A DNA stretch of 64,000 nucleotides from Thysanoteuthis rhombus (GCA_963457665.1 OY735207.1:37710816-37774815); one strand, 5' to 3'; counted from the first letter of the stretch, positions 1-11,892 are shown. A program made the numbers and translations. Notes: generated by a model not told the origin, from the sequence alone.

Positions 1-364
1 CTCCCTACAAATGATATTTTGATATTAAGAATCCTGTATGATTCCTGAATAAAAGAAATTATCATGTTTGCTGGCCTATAAAATGTATGGTTTACTAGGG
101 CATTTAGGGGATCATCACTAACTGTAACTCATCCAAATCCCATGGCTCTCTATTGCGAGGTTCAGTAGACAAGATTCCTCATCATAATACCAGCACAGTG
201 AATATAGTGTACTATTTACATTGTTTTTAGTATTTTCCTTTTAAATTCAAGTGTGCCTTCTATATGCAGGCAAATATAGTATATCTTCTTCCCTTATTAT
301 AGAAAGAATGTCACTATGCAATCCAACTCACTCAACTGGCATTAACAATTTTGATTATTTAAAT
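1..364. other. Unassigned AT-rich non-coding DNA
   Basis: I see no open reading frame of note, no repeat copy found elsewhere in the window and no RNA-like structure here. Confidence 0.5.
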
Positions 365-530
365 ACTACAAAGGATATAAGTCAATTATAGAACAAATGA
401 AAGCAGAAAACTTGTCCATTTAAAACTGTATTTCATTAAATATAACTACAAAGGATATAAGTTAGGATTGGTGTTTAGGTTTAGGATTAGTGTTAGGGTT
501 AAGATTATGTAAGTCAATTACAGAACAAAT
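365..530 (+). repeat. Short direct duplication, second copy split by a telomere-like insert
   Basis: A segment of about 34 bp starting actacaaaggatataag is present at 365-398. It recurs from 445, but there it is interrupted after ataagt. The interruption (about 462-509) is a run of hexamers of the form NNNTTA, including one canonical GTTAGGGTTA. The interrupted copy then resumes at 509 with taagtcaattacagaacaaa. The bases taag are present on both sides of the insert. TTAGGG is the animal telomere repeat, so this looks like a small degenerate interstitial telomeric insert. The mechanism is inference. Confidence 0.55.
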
Positions 531-555
531 TAATTTCTGAGAGGTGTGTGTGGAA

Positions 556-1140
556 CAGAGCTCAGAATGTACTGAACTGCTGCTGTAGTTTGTATTTTAA
601 CCTCATCCACAAATTATCAACGTGCTGAGTATGTATAACGGGATCAGCAAAGTTTTCTTTGTGAATTACAACATCGTGAATATACACCCAAAATTGCAAT
701 TTATTGGTGCCATCATATGCAGATCAACCACCACTCACAATGTGTTGACCTAGTTTTTTTCTTTTTCTGCTAGATTCATGCCAGATACCACTAAAGACCC
801 AGCGTCTAAATCAGTATTTCCTACAATTGTACTTATGGTGGAAAAATTTTACTTTATCTATTTCCACCACTATAAGCTCACCTACTTCATCGACCCCACC
901 AATTGCACCATTACTTTGAAGATAGTGCCTCAGTGCACAAAAGTCCCGATTGAGATAGCTGCAATCTACCACAGTTTTAGTTTCTACCATGCAACCTTCA
1001 TGGTTGATGTATTTTGTAGCGTATCTCTTGATCAAATATAGAGGATTTGAATAAGTGATCGAAAGCCGGGTTGACCACAACCAAAGAGCAAATCTATCCT
1101 GACACTTTTCCATTGCTTGCATACTTGGCAAGACCTACAG
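556..1140 (-). pseudogene. Merlin-type (ISXO2-like) DNA transposase remnant
   Basis: Read on the minus strand, this encodes the core of a Merlin/ISXO2-like DDE transposase, the enzyme that cuts and pastes a Merlin transposon. An open stretch from 1131 to 811 contains IGGVDEVGELIVVEIDKVKF followed by HHKYNCRKY, a stop and then RRWVFSG. This matches the family pattern IGG...VEIDE..F..RKY.RG...WVFGG around the first catalytic aspartate. The family's usual glutamate after the aspartate reads lysine here. After frameshifts and stops, the C-terminal part reappears near 560-680 as VVIHKENFADPVIHTQHVDN with LWMRLK, matching the family's NH..NFV.P..GAHTQ.IE..W..LK. No intact reading frame remains, so the copy is dead. 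Terminal inverted repeats were not recognised. Confidence 0.75.
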
Positions 1141-1203
1141 AGTGTATCACTTGCTCCCTGTAGAACATTCAAGCTGCCATCTTCATTGCATGCTAGACCC
1201 TAA

Positions 1204-1758
1204 AGATCTGTCTGGAAAATATGCAGCCATTTTTAATATTTTGAGAACCAACCACACGGCCTTGATGTAACTTGGCAACCAATCAGAAGACACCTTACAG
1301 TGCATACACGAATAGACACTTTCTAGTAGAGTTATCCAGTCCACAATGAGAGACCATGATAATGAGCTTGTGTACTGTGTGGCCATCATATTCACAATGA
1401 CTGAGCCTACTGATTCTTTATGCCTCACGCAGGGTATTTCAGAGAAATTTTTTTTTTTAATCTAAAAAAAAAAAAGAAAAAAAAAAAAATCACATAATGC
1501 CCCCATTAGTGTAGATTCAGCTTCTGGCTTTTTTTTTTTTGAAATTCCAGACTATGGAGAGATCAAGGAGAAAGTGATGAAGCATGTGACTGCAATCCTA
1601 AAAGAGATATTTGCAGACTGTTTTGAAAAGTGGAAGTGACACTGGGATAAGTGTGTGAGGTTCCAAAGGGAATACTTTGAAGGAAACTAAGGCACCAAGA
1701 CTCTAGGTAGGCTATTTTTCAGTTAATATTGACAACTTGATTCTTACTGGACAAACCT
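1204..1758 (+). mobile_element. Internally deleted mariner-family element (copy A)
   Basis: The left end reads agatctgtctggaaaatatg and the right end gattcttactggacaaacct. These are degenerate inverse complements, resembling the gggtctgtccagaaagtatc end of a mariner-type element that is better preserved at 45568. The 5' part shares the segment ccttgatgtaacttggcaac with the copies at 45568 and 49345. The 3' part from about 1505 translates, with breaks, to the C-terminus of a mariner transposase: a remnant of APCDFWLFP, then EIKE..., then CFEKWK.. WDKCV and YFEG. Most of the transposase, including the DDE core, is missing, and a poly-T/poly-A patch (1448-1492) sits at the join. It is a non-autonomous, decayed copy. 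Confidence 0.65.
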
Positions 1759-4100
1759 CATGTACAAAAGCTATACACTATTCTTATTCAAAGTGTGTGG
1801 TGTCATTTTCTATCCTCTGCGGTGAACAAGAAATGTTTTTTATCAAGTATATTTTAATGCCTGTTTAGTACACAAAACTTGAGATTAAAAGAATAAAATG
1901 AAGTATATTACTAATACTATTCACTATCTTTAATTTTGAGCAGGAAATAACAGACTTCTTTCCAGAGGATGTAAAAATGAAAAATATGTAAATATTATAG
2001 ATAATAAATAAGAGAATAAATACTCTTAATTTTCAAATTTTATTTTCAGTCATGATCAAAAAATAAGAGTAAAAAAGGATGCTTACCAAAGAATAATATT
2101 TCGGCATATAGGAATCGTATACAAGTCCAGTCAGACTTGTTTGTCCCAGTAAGCTTTCGTTGTGGTTGATTATTTGGATGAAAAGTCAGAACCTGAAAAA
2201 GAAAAATGAAAACATTAGAAATCACAATAGTAAAACCAATAAAAGGTCTGTTGCTTTCATCTAAGACTTGTATGGGAGCCTGATGAATCAAATTTGAAAA
2301 ATCTATGGAAGCCTAACAAGATTAACATCAAAAGTCTGAGTATTTATAAGATGAATATTTTGTTTCATTTTGGTATGGAAGTTCTTTAACATCTAGCTTC
2401 AATCATTTTTTTTTTTCATTCCAGTATGAATCTTTCAAAGCCCTTGGTATTTACTGTCAGATTTGCTTAGTTTTTAAAAATCAAGTCAATTTGAATGAAA
2501 ATCTCTAACTAAACTGAAATTACTTCTTATTTTATCATCAAAGGTAAGTAATATTTGGTTTTGAGTGCAGTCAGTATCTACTAAGCTTATCTAAGTACAC
2601 TATAACACCAAATATAGAGAAAGAATTTGTGCCATACCAATCTTTCAGGTTGGAAAAGACTGCCTACCTTGAAAATCAGCATTTGAAATTGATTTTAGTT
2701 TAGAATAACGAATCATTATTTTACTGTACTTGCTGGCCTATGAGATGCAGCTCTAACAAGGGCCTTTCATCCGTCCTTATGAAACATCCTAACCACTTAT
2801 CCGTACAATTTATGCATCTGATAATTGAACTCCTGTCACTGATTCAAAGAAAATAGCTGCAGAATTATACATGGATTTTTTCAAAGTATGCCTTAAGGTC
2901 CAACAAATATGGTAAACACATTGAAGCATTTGTCTGGAGCCAAGTTAATAGGTTAAACTTTTTTTTTTTTCAATTTTTGAATAGAATGAATTTTTTATCT
3001 CCCGATGAAAGGTTTTGATGCTTTTAACCTATTTTTTGAACCTCAAATGAAAAAAAATGAACGAAAAGAAAATAAAAGAAGCAGTTTGATTAATTCAATT
3101 TGTTCTTTGCTGAAACAATACAGGTTGACATCAGACAATCGCAAACAAATCTGCAACATTCATACAGAGGAAACTGCAGAACAAAAACTGCCTAAGGCAT
3201 AAGAAGTCATAATAAAAACCATCAAGAAGAAACGAAATTGCAAAAGAGAAGAAGACAAAGAGCACAAAATTTAGGACAAAAGTGAAAGTGATGGTCAGTG
3301 TGATGTATACAATCAATATTTGATATTGAACAGATGATATGGCATTAGAATTTCAGGTACATTGAGATTAGATGAAGCAATAATAATGACCGTCATTTGT
3401 ACTTGGTAGATTACACGGCCAATTTCTACAAAAGTAGTCATGGTTGAAGTCATTGATCATATGTCAATGATTTAAAGGAAGCCATTCAACCCAGTGACTC
3501 AGCCGAGGCAGATTGGGATCCTAAAATGGCTTCAAAAAAGAACTGAAATCACACCAATAATGTAGGCCAAAAAAGTGATTTTTTGATCTGGCTAAAAACT
3601 AATGTCTATAATTTCAAAGTACGGAAGCCTAAAAATGAAAAAAAAAAGATTTTGTTTAGCATCTTTGCACATTGCGCCATAATTAGATATTTGGGCTATT
3701 GACGAAATTCAATAAAAACTGCCTCCTTAGTCAGTATGGTTGATAAAATGGTAGCAGTAATAGTTGTATTGTGAAAAAAGTATTCATTTTTTTTCATGAC
3801 AAGTATTTTTTTTTTACAGCTACTTGTATTTTTGTTAGGAAAAGAAATGCTAGCATTTAAAACTAAAACAAATAAGTGTGCTCCTTACAATATGGAAAAA
3901 TGAATAAACCTATTGTTAAAATAACAGAGGGAGTATTTAGTTTTAATTCACTTCTGTATTTCTCACACTGTTTTTTTTTTAGATTTCATACCTGCATTTT
4001 CTTGTAACTGACCATTGTTTTCCCAAACAAGAACGACTGTGATGATTTCTGACTCTAACCACTCTGATTATTTTTGATAGCAAATAATATAATTGTGATT
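1759..4100. other. Unassigned AT-rich DNA
   Basis: Only short accidental open frames are seen, such as 3005-3202 (lysine/asparagine-rich, no family resemblance). Several poly-T tracts occur (2405, 2960, 3788, 3970). No repeat copy was recognised. Confidence 0.5.
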
Positions 4101-4605
4101 ATTTGAACAAGCTGGAGTTCAATCTGGTAGACCAGATAATTGGTTAGTATGAAAAGAAGGGTATACAACCAATGCATTCTCCCGATAGTCACTTATGTAG
4201 CTGAAACATGCAACCTAACCAAGAGACAGACCTGCAAATTGAGAACCATGCAACGTTCACATGAAAGAATTATGCTGAACCTCACATGGAGAGACTAAAA
4301 GACAGCACAATACATCTGGGAGAAGACAGGAGTCAGGGACATCATGGAATCCATTAATAAACTCAAATGGCAATGGGCTGGCCATGTCACAAGAATGGCA
4401 GACAACCGATGGACATCGCGACTCATGACATGGATCCCCAGAGATTACATGCGCAACCGAGGCCAGCAGAGTATTAGATGGAGAGACGAGCTGGACAAAT
4501 TCTGAAAGTACTGGCTCCACAATGTCTACAAAGGAGAAGTGTGGCAAATCCTGGGGAAGGTCTATGTCCAACGATGGACGTCAAGAGACTGATAATGATG
4601 ATATT
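4101..4605 (+). mobile_element. RTE-type LINE 3' end (lineage A), decayed
   Basis: The plus strand translates, with a few stops, to the C-terminal region of an RTE-clade reverse-transcriptase polyprotein, downstream of the RT core. Recognisable segments in order are RRVYNQCILPIVTY, KLRTMQRSHERIMLN, GVRDIMESINKLKWQWAGHV, TRMADNRWTSRLMTWIPRD, YMRNRGQQSIRWRDELDKF, then VWQILGKVYVQRW. It ends in a short gataatgatgat tail, the microsatellite-type 3' end typical of RTE elements. An in-frame stop follows DELDKF, and the RT and endonuclease domains are absent, as expected for a 5'-truncated insertion. A minus-strand open frame over 4257-4571 is only its antisense shadow. Confidence 0.8.
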
Positions 4606-4633
4606 TCATGTAAGACAAAGCTGTTGAAGTGTT

Positions 4634-4677
4634 CAGATATATATATGTATATATTATTGAGAGATTATTAGAATATA

Positions 4678-4719
<42 letters not shown>
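4634..4719. repeat. (AT)n microsatellite
   Basis: An alternating AT tract with tatgta interruptions lies directly after the RTE 3' end. The uninterrupted part runs about 4684-4719. Confidence 0.9.
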
Positions 4720-4722
<3 letters not shown>

Positions 4723-4735
4723 GAATTTGTATCTG

Positions 4736-6660
4736 TCAACATTCGTTACTGCAATAAAACTTACTTATCAATTGAGTTTTGAAGCTCATCCCAGTTAAAA
4801 CGTCCAAAACAAAAATAATGATTGCATCAAAAATGAAAGAAAAGAATATCGTCCAAAATTCAATATAATTCATTGGCAAATGAAAAATTATAAATATATA
4901 TATGGAGTGCATACATTAGTTACAAACACTATATAATCTGATATCTTTCTTTCGGTCTTTTCTTTCTATTTCCAATGTTGAGAATTTTTTTTTTAAAAAA
5001 GAAGATTGTGTGACATAGAAAGTGCAAAAAATTGAACTGATTGAAAAAAAAAAGCAAAAAAAGCTGTCTAACTCAAAGTACTCTCTCTTAAGATCACTCA
5101 ATTCCTTATAAATGCAGTTAACTGATTTGAAAACTGGTCTTGATCAAATTTTCCCCATTCTAAGAACTGACTTTTATTGCAGTTCAAAACACTAGTTAGG
5201 TTATCATATCCAGGTTGAAGACCATTTCAGGTGATTGTGGGATAGGTTATATTGGTTTGGTTAGGTTGCTAAAGCTGAAAATTAACTTGGGAAAACAGAC
5301 CCAGTGACAGGTAATCAGTGAGACATTTCCGTACAGTAATTTGTCTCAAAAGGATTTAATTGATCGCTATAGGATTTAAGTATAATATAACTGCAGTCCT
5401 TTTATTTTATGTTTGTTTCTATTGAACCAAGTAGTAGGGATGGTCAGGGACATTCCTTTTTTAATGGAATTTATAAAAAAACATTACAGTAATCTGAATG
5501 ACTTTTATAAAGTTTTAATTTTGGTTTAATTGCAAGAAAATAGCTTAGTGTTAGTTGTAAGAAAAAAAAAAAAAATTCTTCTCCATTTTCAAACAGGTTT
5601 TAGACTGTTCTTTATTCAATAGCTTTTGTCATCCCAAATTAGTTTGGTTAGTTCATGATTGATTTTGTCGATTTGCAAATCCAAGCTCTAATTAAAAATC
5701 TATTTTTAAAAAATATGAAAATATACAATAGCCCTCATAGAAAAAGTATCAGATAAAAATTAGTTACTTTGGTAATCACTTTACTGGATTTGGAAAAGAT
5801 ATCATTCAATTTTTACTTAGAATATGCGGTTAAATAAATTGCTTCTCACCAGCTGCCTGTTCTCTCAACAGTGTTCAAAGATCAAAATGTGTGTTATGTA
5901 ATGTTTCTATTACGTAAATGTGACGGTAAAAGTATTTCAGAAGTAACCACAGTCTATAAAGAATTTTTAAATATTAGAAAAAAAAAAAAAAAACATTTTG
6001 ATCAAAACCAACTTTAAAAATTAATTTTTAAGCAAATTTCTTCCTTCATGATGCCAAAGTCGATAATATTTTAAAGGAAGAAAAACACAAAAAAACATTC
6101 AACTTTTCAAAGAAAACATTTTTTTGATTTAAAGGCAGTTTTCTCATTTACAATTCATGGCATATTTCCAACATCTTTTTTTTAATATAATTTCAACTGA
6201 TTTAATTCCTGTGGGGACTTATCTTTATAGAAAAGTTATGAATATTCTTAGTAATCACATATTTTAAACAGATTTCATAAAATTAGATGAATGGGCTTTG
6301 TGAATTAATAAAATATTTCCACAAATTTTCTTACAAAATACAATTTTTATAAATAAATACATTCATGAATCAATAAACACTGTAAATTTTATTCAAATCT
6401 GATTTTTGGTAAAATCTCAAATCTGGGTCTATTTTGACTAAAAATTCTCTAATGCAATTTATTACATATCAACAAAGTCTTAATTTCACCAGTTCTAAAC
6501 GTATGAAAGAGATAATGGTCAAGATTCATACTTAACCAAGTCAATAAAAGAAAAAAATAATTTTCACAGTAATTTTATATGCTTTTGATACATTAGACAT
6601 GAGAACCTTCCAGGAATTTGTTAGTTTTAGAAAAAGATATTCTTCGGGATTTACAAGTTT
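4736..6660. other. Unassigned AT-rich DNA
   Basis: No supportable gene or mobile element was seen. Poly-A tracts occur at 5562-5575 and 5978-5993. The scattered open frames are short and composition-driven. Confidence 0.5.
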
Positions 6661-6665
6661 TTATT

Positions 6666-7860
6666 TACAGTGTAAATAACGGGAAACTGGACCATTACTT
6701 TCGGTCAGTTATATTGAAGATCCTCATGCAAACCCCTATTCTGCGGACAGGCCAGTGTACATCCTCAGGCGGCCCTGTCTGATCCCCAACCTCAATGAAA
6801 GCAAAATGAAATTGTCATTGAAATATAAAAGAAACAAAGATAACAAGCATTGTTTCCATACAACAGACTGAAAGTAACGGTTCAATATACCATTACAGTG
6901 ACATTGTAAATACAGGTCCCAAGTAGAACATGAAAAAATTTTTTCCTAAAAACTAAAAAATTTCTGGAAGTTTTGTAGGATCTAATGGATCAAAAGCACA
7001 AAAAATTACCAAAGAAAAATTTTTTTCTCCTCTTACTGACTTGGTTAACAAAGAGAAATCTTAAAAGGAATAATTTTAATACTAGACTTCTCTCTGAAAA
7101 TGATATAGATGTATTTTTTGCAAGTAATTTTTGGTACTTCCAATCTATAATACCTTCTTTTGGGAATTTGTCAATTTTGAAGAAAGTTGATTTTTTAAAG
7201 ACTTTAGTGGGGCTGGGGGGGGGGGTTCTATTACAATGTAACTGTAATTCAAAACTGGGGCATACTTCCCACCTTTTGCAAAAGTAGGGCCTCAAAGTAT
7301 GTGGTTCATAAACTCCTGATTTTGGAGAGATGCGATGATACGGATTATCCGGTCGAGGAATAAGTGAGCTTCTTACTCAAAGCATCAATCTAAGTACCTA
7401 TTTCTGTAGGACATTTCCGAAAGAAGAAAGACTACATTATTTTCTGCTGATGGCCACTATGAATGTTCAGGCATCCTAATAGGTGAATGGAGAAACCAAT
7501 TTTGCATACATTGGAAAAAAGTAAGTCTCATTCATTATCAAATTAAATATCAACTTCATCCCATGAGTATGTTGCATTTTATTTTTCATTTCTATTCATT
7601 TGTTTTTATTTTGTTTTCATTCCTTATTTTCACAAAATATTTGATGTCAAGGGAAGTAACCACATACTTCAAAGACCCCCACCTTTGTAAAAATAGCAGG
7701 AAGTATGTTCCCAGTCTCATATTATAGTTACATTGTAAATTGCATCCCCTCTAAAACTTTGAAAAATTAATTTATTTTTTTAAAACCTACAAATTCTCTG
7801 AAGATAGGAAGGTCATGGATCTAAAGCACAAAAAATTACTAACAAAAAATGTTTTTTTCT
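6666..7860. repeat. Cluster of inverted and direct copies of a short dispersed module
   Basis: A module containing acattgtaaat and, about 90 bp later, aaagcacaaaaaattac is present in three orientations: plus at about 6895-7030, minus at about 7245-7100, and plus at about 7730-7860. Copies 1 and 2 face each other across roughly 70 bp. Copies 2 and 3 are extended by an inverted repeat pairing 7227-7308 with 7655-7740. A further inverted segment pairs about 6690-6712 (ccattactttcggtc) with 6862-6895. A related single module occurs near 39165-39300. The two opposed open frames at 6985-7295 simply span this structure and are not considered genes. The arrangement suggests a foldback-type or repeatedly inserted non-autonomous element of unknown family. 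Confidence 0.55.
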
Positions 7861-10133
7861 GAGGTGGGACCTTCACATGTCAGAATTGCCTAAATGAACT
7901 AGGGTCTATTATCATAAAGTTAACTTTTATACAAGTTTTGGGCTTTTTTGGTCACATATCACTTTTTCATAAGAACTGTATGGAGGTAGTTGTCATTATT
8001 CTAAGTACAGTTTAATGATTTGAAAAAACAAAACAATTAAATTGCTGCATAAACCTGTTTGATTAATATGCTTTTTTGTTTCAAAATTGCTGTTCACCGA
8101 ACTGAAAAGGTAAAACCGTGTATTTACTCAAATATCTCTTTCATTGAGTCATAATTAATTCAAATACCAATGATGACATTTTTGAGAACTCTTTTACACT
8201 TACAGCAATAAACAAGTCATGGTTGAATCAAGTTAACACAACAGGCCTAATATGTATCTCTCCCCATTACTACAGGTACAGTTAAAAGAAGCCATTTTTT
8301 TTCTTAGTATAATTGTTCTAGCTCATCAAACCTTTTTTCAAGTAAGAGGTGCTTCTCAGTTTTCAAACATAGCCTAAATGAAATCTAAACCAAATTCTCC
8401 AGGCCACCTACTTTCCTGACATTTTGGTCAAATCCCAAACCATTCATAGCTTGAGATCATCTATAGATAGACAAAAAGTCACAAGTGAACACCTATACCT
8501 CTTCCCACTTCATTGGTAGAGTTAAAAAAAAAAAAAAAAAAAATGATATCCCATTCTACAGAGGGAGCTGAAATATAGACAGAAATTGATAAACTTAACC
8601 AACATCAAAAACAGCAAGGAAATCAACAGATGATTGACACAGAAATGTTGATGAGTGACTAACTTGGGCAAACCACTCTTCTACAACTATCTTACCACCC
8701 AGGGAGTAATAAGCAGTTACACCTATTGACAACCTTGATAGGTATGTCAGTATATGAAATATTGGGCTATAGGTATGTAGGAATAAATACTGTGTTTATA
8801 AGATTAACAGAGAACCGAACAAACTCGCCAGTGTTCTGATAGACTTTATTTTTCAGAAGCTGTGATCACTATGTTTTTGGGAGATATTTCTTGTAACATT
8901 CATCCACTTACAAACTGCCACTGCTCAACAAAGATGTCAATGTCTAAAAAGAAGTAGATGTTTACCATCTATGACTTGGCGGAGATACCCAGAGGTGACT
9001 GATGCAGTCAGTGATGAGTGTGATTGAGATGAGATGGAGGAACTCCCTTTGCAGAGAAGCAAAAAAAAAAAAAAAAAAAAAAAAAAGGGTCACCCCCATG
9101 CTGCTACTGTGATTAGGGGATCAGGGGGGGTGTTTGTGTGTGGGTGGGTGGGTGAGAGTTAATGGAGACACAAATCAATTCCTCTGCTGTTCAGAACCCA
9201 CTGCTTTTATTCAAAGAAAAAGGCCAGAATATACAGACGATCACTTTGTCTACCCATCCTGAAGAGTTAGTATTGCAAGAGACACTACAGAGTATGCATG
9301 ATACATGTGGCAGTTTTGGGTAAACTCGTTAATTTCTGTGACTATCACGGAAGACAGATGCTGTATACTATCATGCCACAGCACACAGTTTGAGAACCAC
9401 TAGCCTACTGATAAGGCACCAAGTGTTACTGGTCTACCAAGATTTTTTCTGGTTGAACAATCCACCCGCAGTTAGTGCAGGATTTCTCTAGACAGGAATT
9501 TTGATATCACAAGAATCAAAATTAGAAGTGAATTTTCCATTAGAAGCTGTAGAGAAACAGCAATTGTAATGTGATGTAAGATTCAAAGGTTTGATTTCAT
9601 GCATCTTATCCATCAGTTATTTAAATGTGGAATTCAGTGTCAAACATGAATATCTTTAAAGTCCATTTATTTTAAAAAAAGAAAAAGAAAAACACACCAG
9701 AAATTACATGGTAAATATGAAAAACCACCACAACTTAGAGGAAGACTTCAAATGTATACTCTGCCCGGAGGTGAAATTAGCAATTACAACCTTTCCCAAC
9801 CAACAAAAACATTCAAACAAAAAAAAATCAGGGGTTATATCAAAATGTAAGCATGAGAACAAATTAAACTAGGTATTATGAAACAAAATCATAACTCTAA
9901 TGACTAAAAGCTGTCAAACAGTTTGAAAGTCATAACATAAATTGACCTGCAAAAACAATGAGATATCATGTAGAAACATGCAGATATAACATTCACCTGA
10001 TGATCATTGAGTGAAACAAATTGTTGCAATGGAGTTTTGATTAACATGTAAATAGATATACATCTAACTAAACTCTGTTCCAAAATATTGAGCATTTTCA
10101 AAACAGATAAAGCAACTTCAGAACACAGTAATG

Positions 10134-10223
<90 letters not shown>

Positions 10224-11427
10224 GGGGGGAGATATAAAATACAAGGGTGTATCAGTAAATCTGTGGCATAATACATAGTTATTAACTGACACTGTTTGAT
10301 CTATGTGATTTATATTCACCACTGAATTAAGTACATTGATAAGAAGGGAGATTTATGGTGCAAATATTGTGTAAATGAATACGTTTTTTTTTTACAATAG
10401 GCAGACTTATTAGTTATCTACATACATGTAAAAAGATATCAGCCAGATTCCATATAATGAGAAAGAATAATTAAAGATTTGCCAGATTTCTACCTCAATA
10501 ATTTTATCATATTCATCAAGTTTTTCCTTCACTTTTAATTTACCGAAGTAACCCATTGAGAAAACTATTTTGGAAAACTTTTTATTTCAAAATCTTTACT
10601 TGTGCCTCATTATCATTCATATCACAAACAAGTATTTTCTTACATATTCTCCAACTTTTCCCAAATCTCCTTACTGATTAGATATGTTGATTGGAAGTTA
10701 AAAAGGCTGAGATTCTATCTCAAGAATTGGATTACCAATATCTATCACTACAAAATGAGTTATTGGTTCTTTAGGTTCTTCTCAGCTGCCAAGTAGGGGT
10801 TGCGAGCGGATTCACACATTGACAGAAGTCATTAGGCTGCTAGCATGACTCAGTACTGTTGTTTGATCGACAACAGAAAAATTTCTAATGCTAGGCTTCT
10901 CCCTGTGGAGGCTTTATGGTATCGATTATCCAGAAGAAAGACAGAAAAAATCTGTTATACCAGAATAAAGGGCTTTTTCTTCTTAAATCAATCTCATAGA
11001 ATCTATATTTTACACGCATAAACACCACATATACCACTGTTGATTTACAGGGTGATACTGCAAGGGTCAGATCTGTGTCTAAAAATATGCCTGTGTAGTC
11101 ACAGGCAAGAAATTTACTCTATTGTAAAAAAAGAAAAAAAAAAAGAAAAGAAAAGAAAGATTTTACAGGTATTTCAGGTAAGGTGAATTTTCAATGCATA
11201 AAATAAAATCCTCAAATTACCATTTCTGATCGATTTAAATAATTATAATGTATTGAACTGTTGGCAGCAAAGTGTATTTTTCAATGCTGTAACCGTGTTA
11301 GGTTTCCTCATGAAAAATTGATGAAAGTAAAAAGTCTTTATTGCTTGGTTAAGATGTTTTATTTTCATTCAAATCAACCAATATGTACAACAGGGCACCT
11401 GATAAATGTAATTTATCTATGTATCTA
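7861..11427. other. Unassigned AT-rich DNA with simple repeats
   Basis: The stretch contains poly-A tracts (8525-8543; 9061-9086), a G-rich patch with gtgggtgggtgggtg (about 9125-9155) and the compound microsatellite listed separately. No gene-like frame or recognised element was found. Confidence 0.5.
10138..10219. repeat. Compound (TA)n/(GA)n microsatellite
   Basis: About 23 TA repeats are followed by gatagata and about 15 GA repeats, then a g-run. The antisense open frame with Ile-Tyr and Leu-Ser repeats over this tract is an artefact of it. Confidence 0.95.
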
Positions 11428-11457
11428 TGTATACATATATATGTATACATACATATA

Positions 11458-11491
<34 letters not shown>

Positions 11492-11492
11492 T
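11428..11492. repeat. (TATG/TATA)n microsatellite
   Basis: A tract of atacatat, tatgtata and pure (AT)n units. The open frame at 11261-11587 runs through it as Tyr-Ile repeats and is not considered coding. Confidence 0.9.
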
Positions 11493-11850
11493 GTGCGTGT
11501 GTGTGTGAAAGGAAAAAAAAAAAGAAAGAACACCACACTATTGTACAATTAGATATCACCCATGGCACTGGACTGACGACTTGGTAAGACAAGTTATATT
11601 GCCTGGGGTAATGAACAGGTTTGATGACTACTCACACAAGTTTTTTGGGGGGAGAAGACATGAAAAAAAATGGTTTAAATGAAATTAATCGGGCAATATA
11701 AAACCGAATTTAATGATACAACTCCTCTCAAAACAAGTAAGCCGTTTTTCATGGTCTTCCTAGGGAAGAATCCATCTCCAGCAGATTAGTTATTCAAAAA
11801 GTATAAATTTCAATATTTGCTAAGAGGTTGGCAACAGACAAAACTTTCAC

Positions 11851-11887
11851 CTGAAGAAGGCCTGAGATTGAACTGGCTGAAGCATTA
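11851..11887 (+). ncRNA. Hammerhead-ribozyme-like motif (copy 1), decayed
   Basis: The sequence ctgaagaaggcctgagattg continues to aactggctgaagcattag. It has the order of a hammerhead core: CTGAAGA, a stem (GGCC pairing with GGCT, one G-U), then GAAGC in place of GAAAC, then ATTAG. An extra A separates the CTGANGA box from the stem, a trait shared by all three copies in the window. Penelope-like retroelements are known to carry hammerhead motifs in their terminal repeats, and the copy at 59231 follows a Penelope-like coding remnant. The GAAAC box is mutated and stem I was not found, so activity is unlikely. Confidence 0.35.
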
Positions 11888-11892
11888 GGAAG

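Noticed and set aside
4257-4571. Minus-strand 104-codon frame with Cys/His content
   Set aside because: It is antisense to the RTE C-terminal remnant, which reads clearly on the plus strand.
6985-7295. Two opposed 100-codon frames on both strands
   Set aside because: They span an inverted repeat of an AT-rich dispersed module, and neither has a domain.
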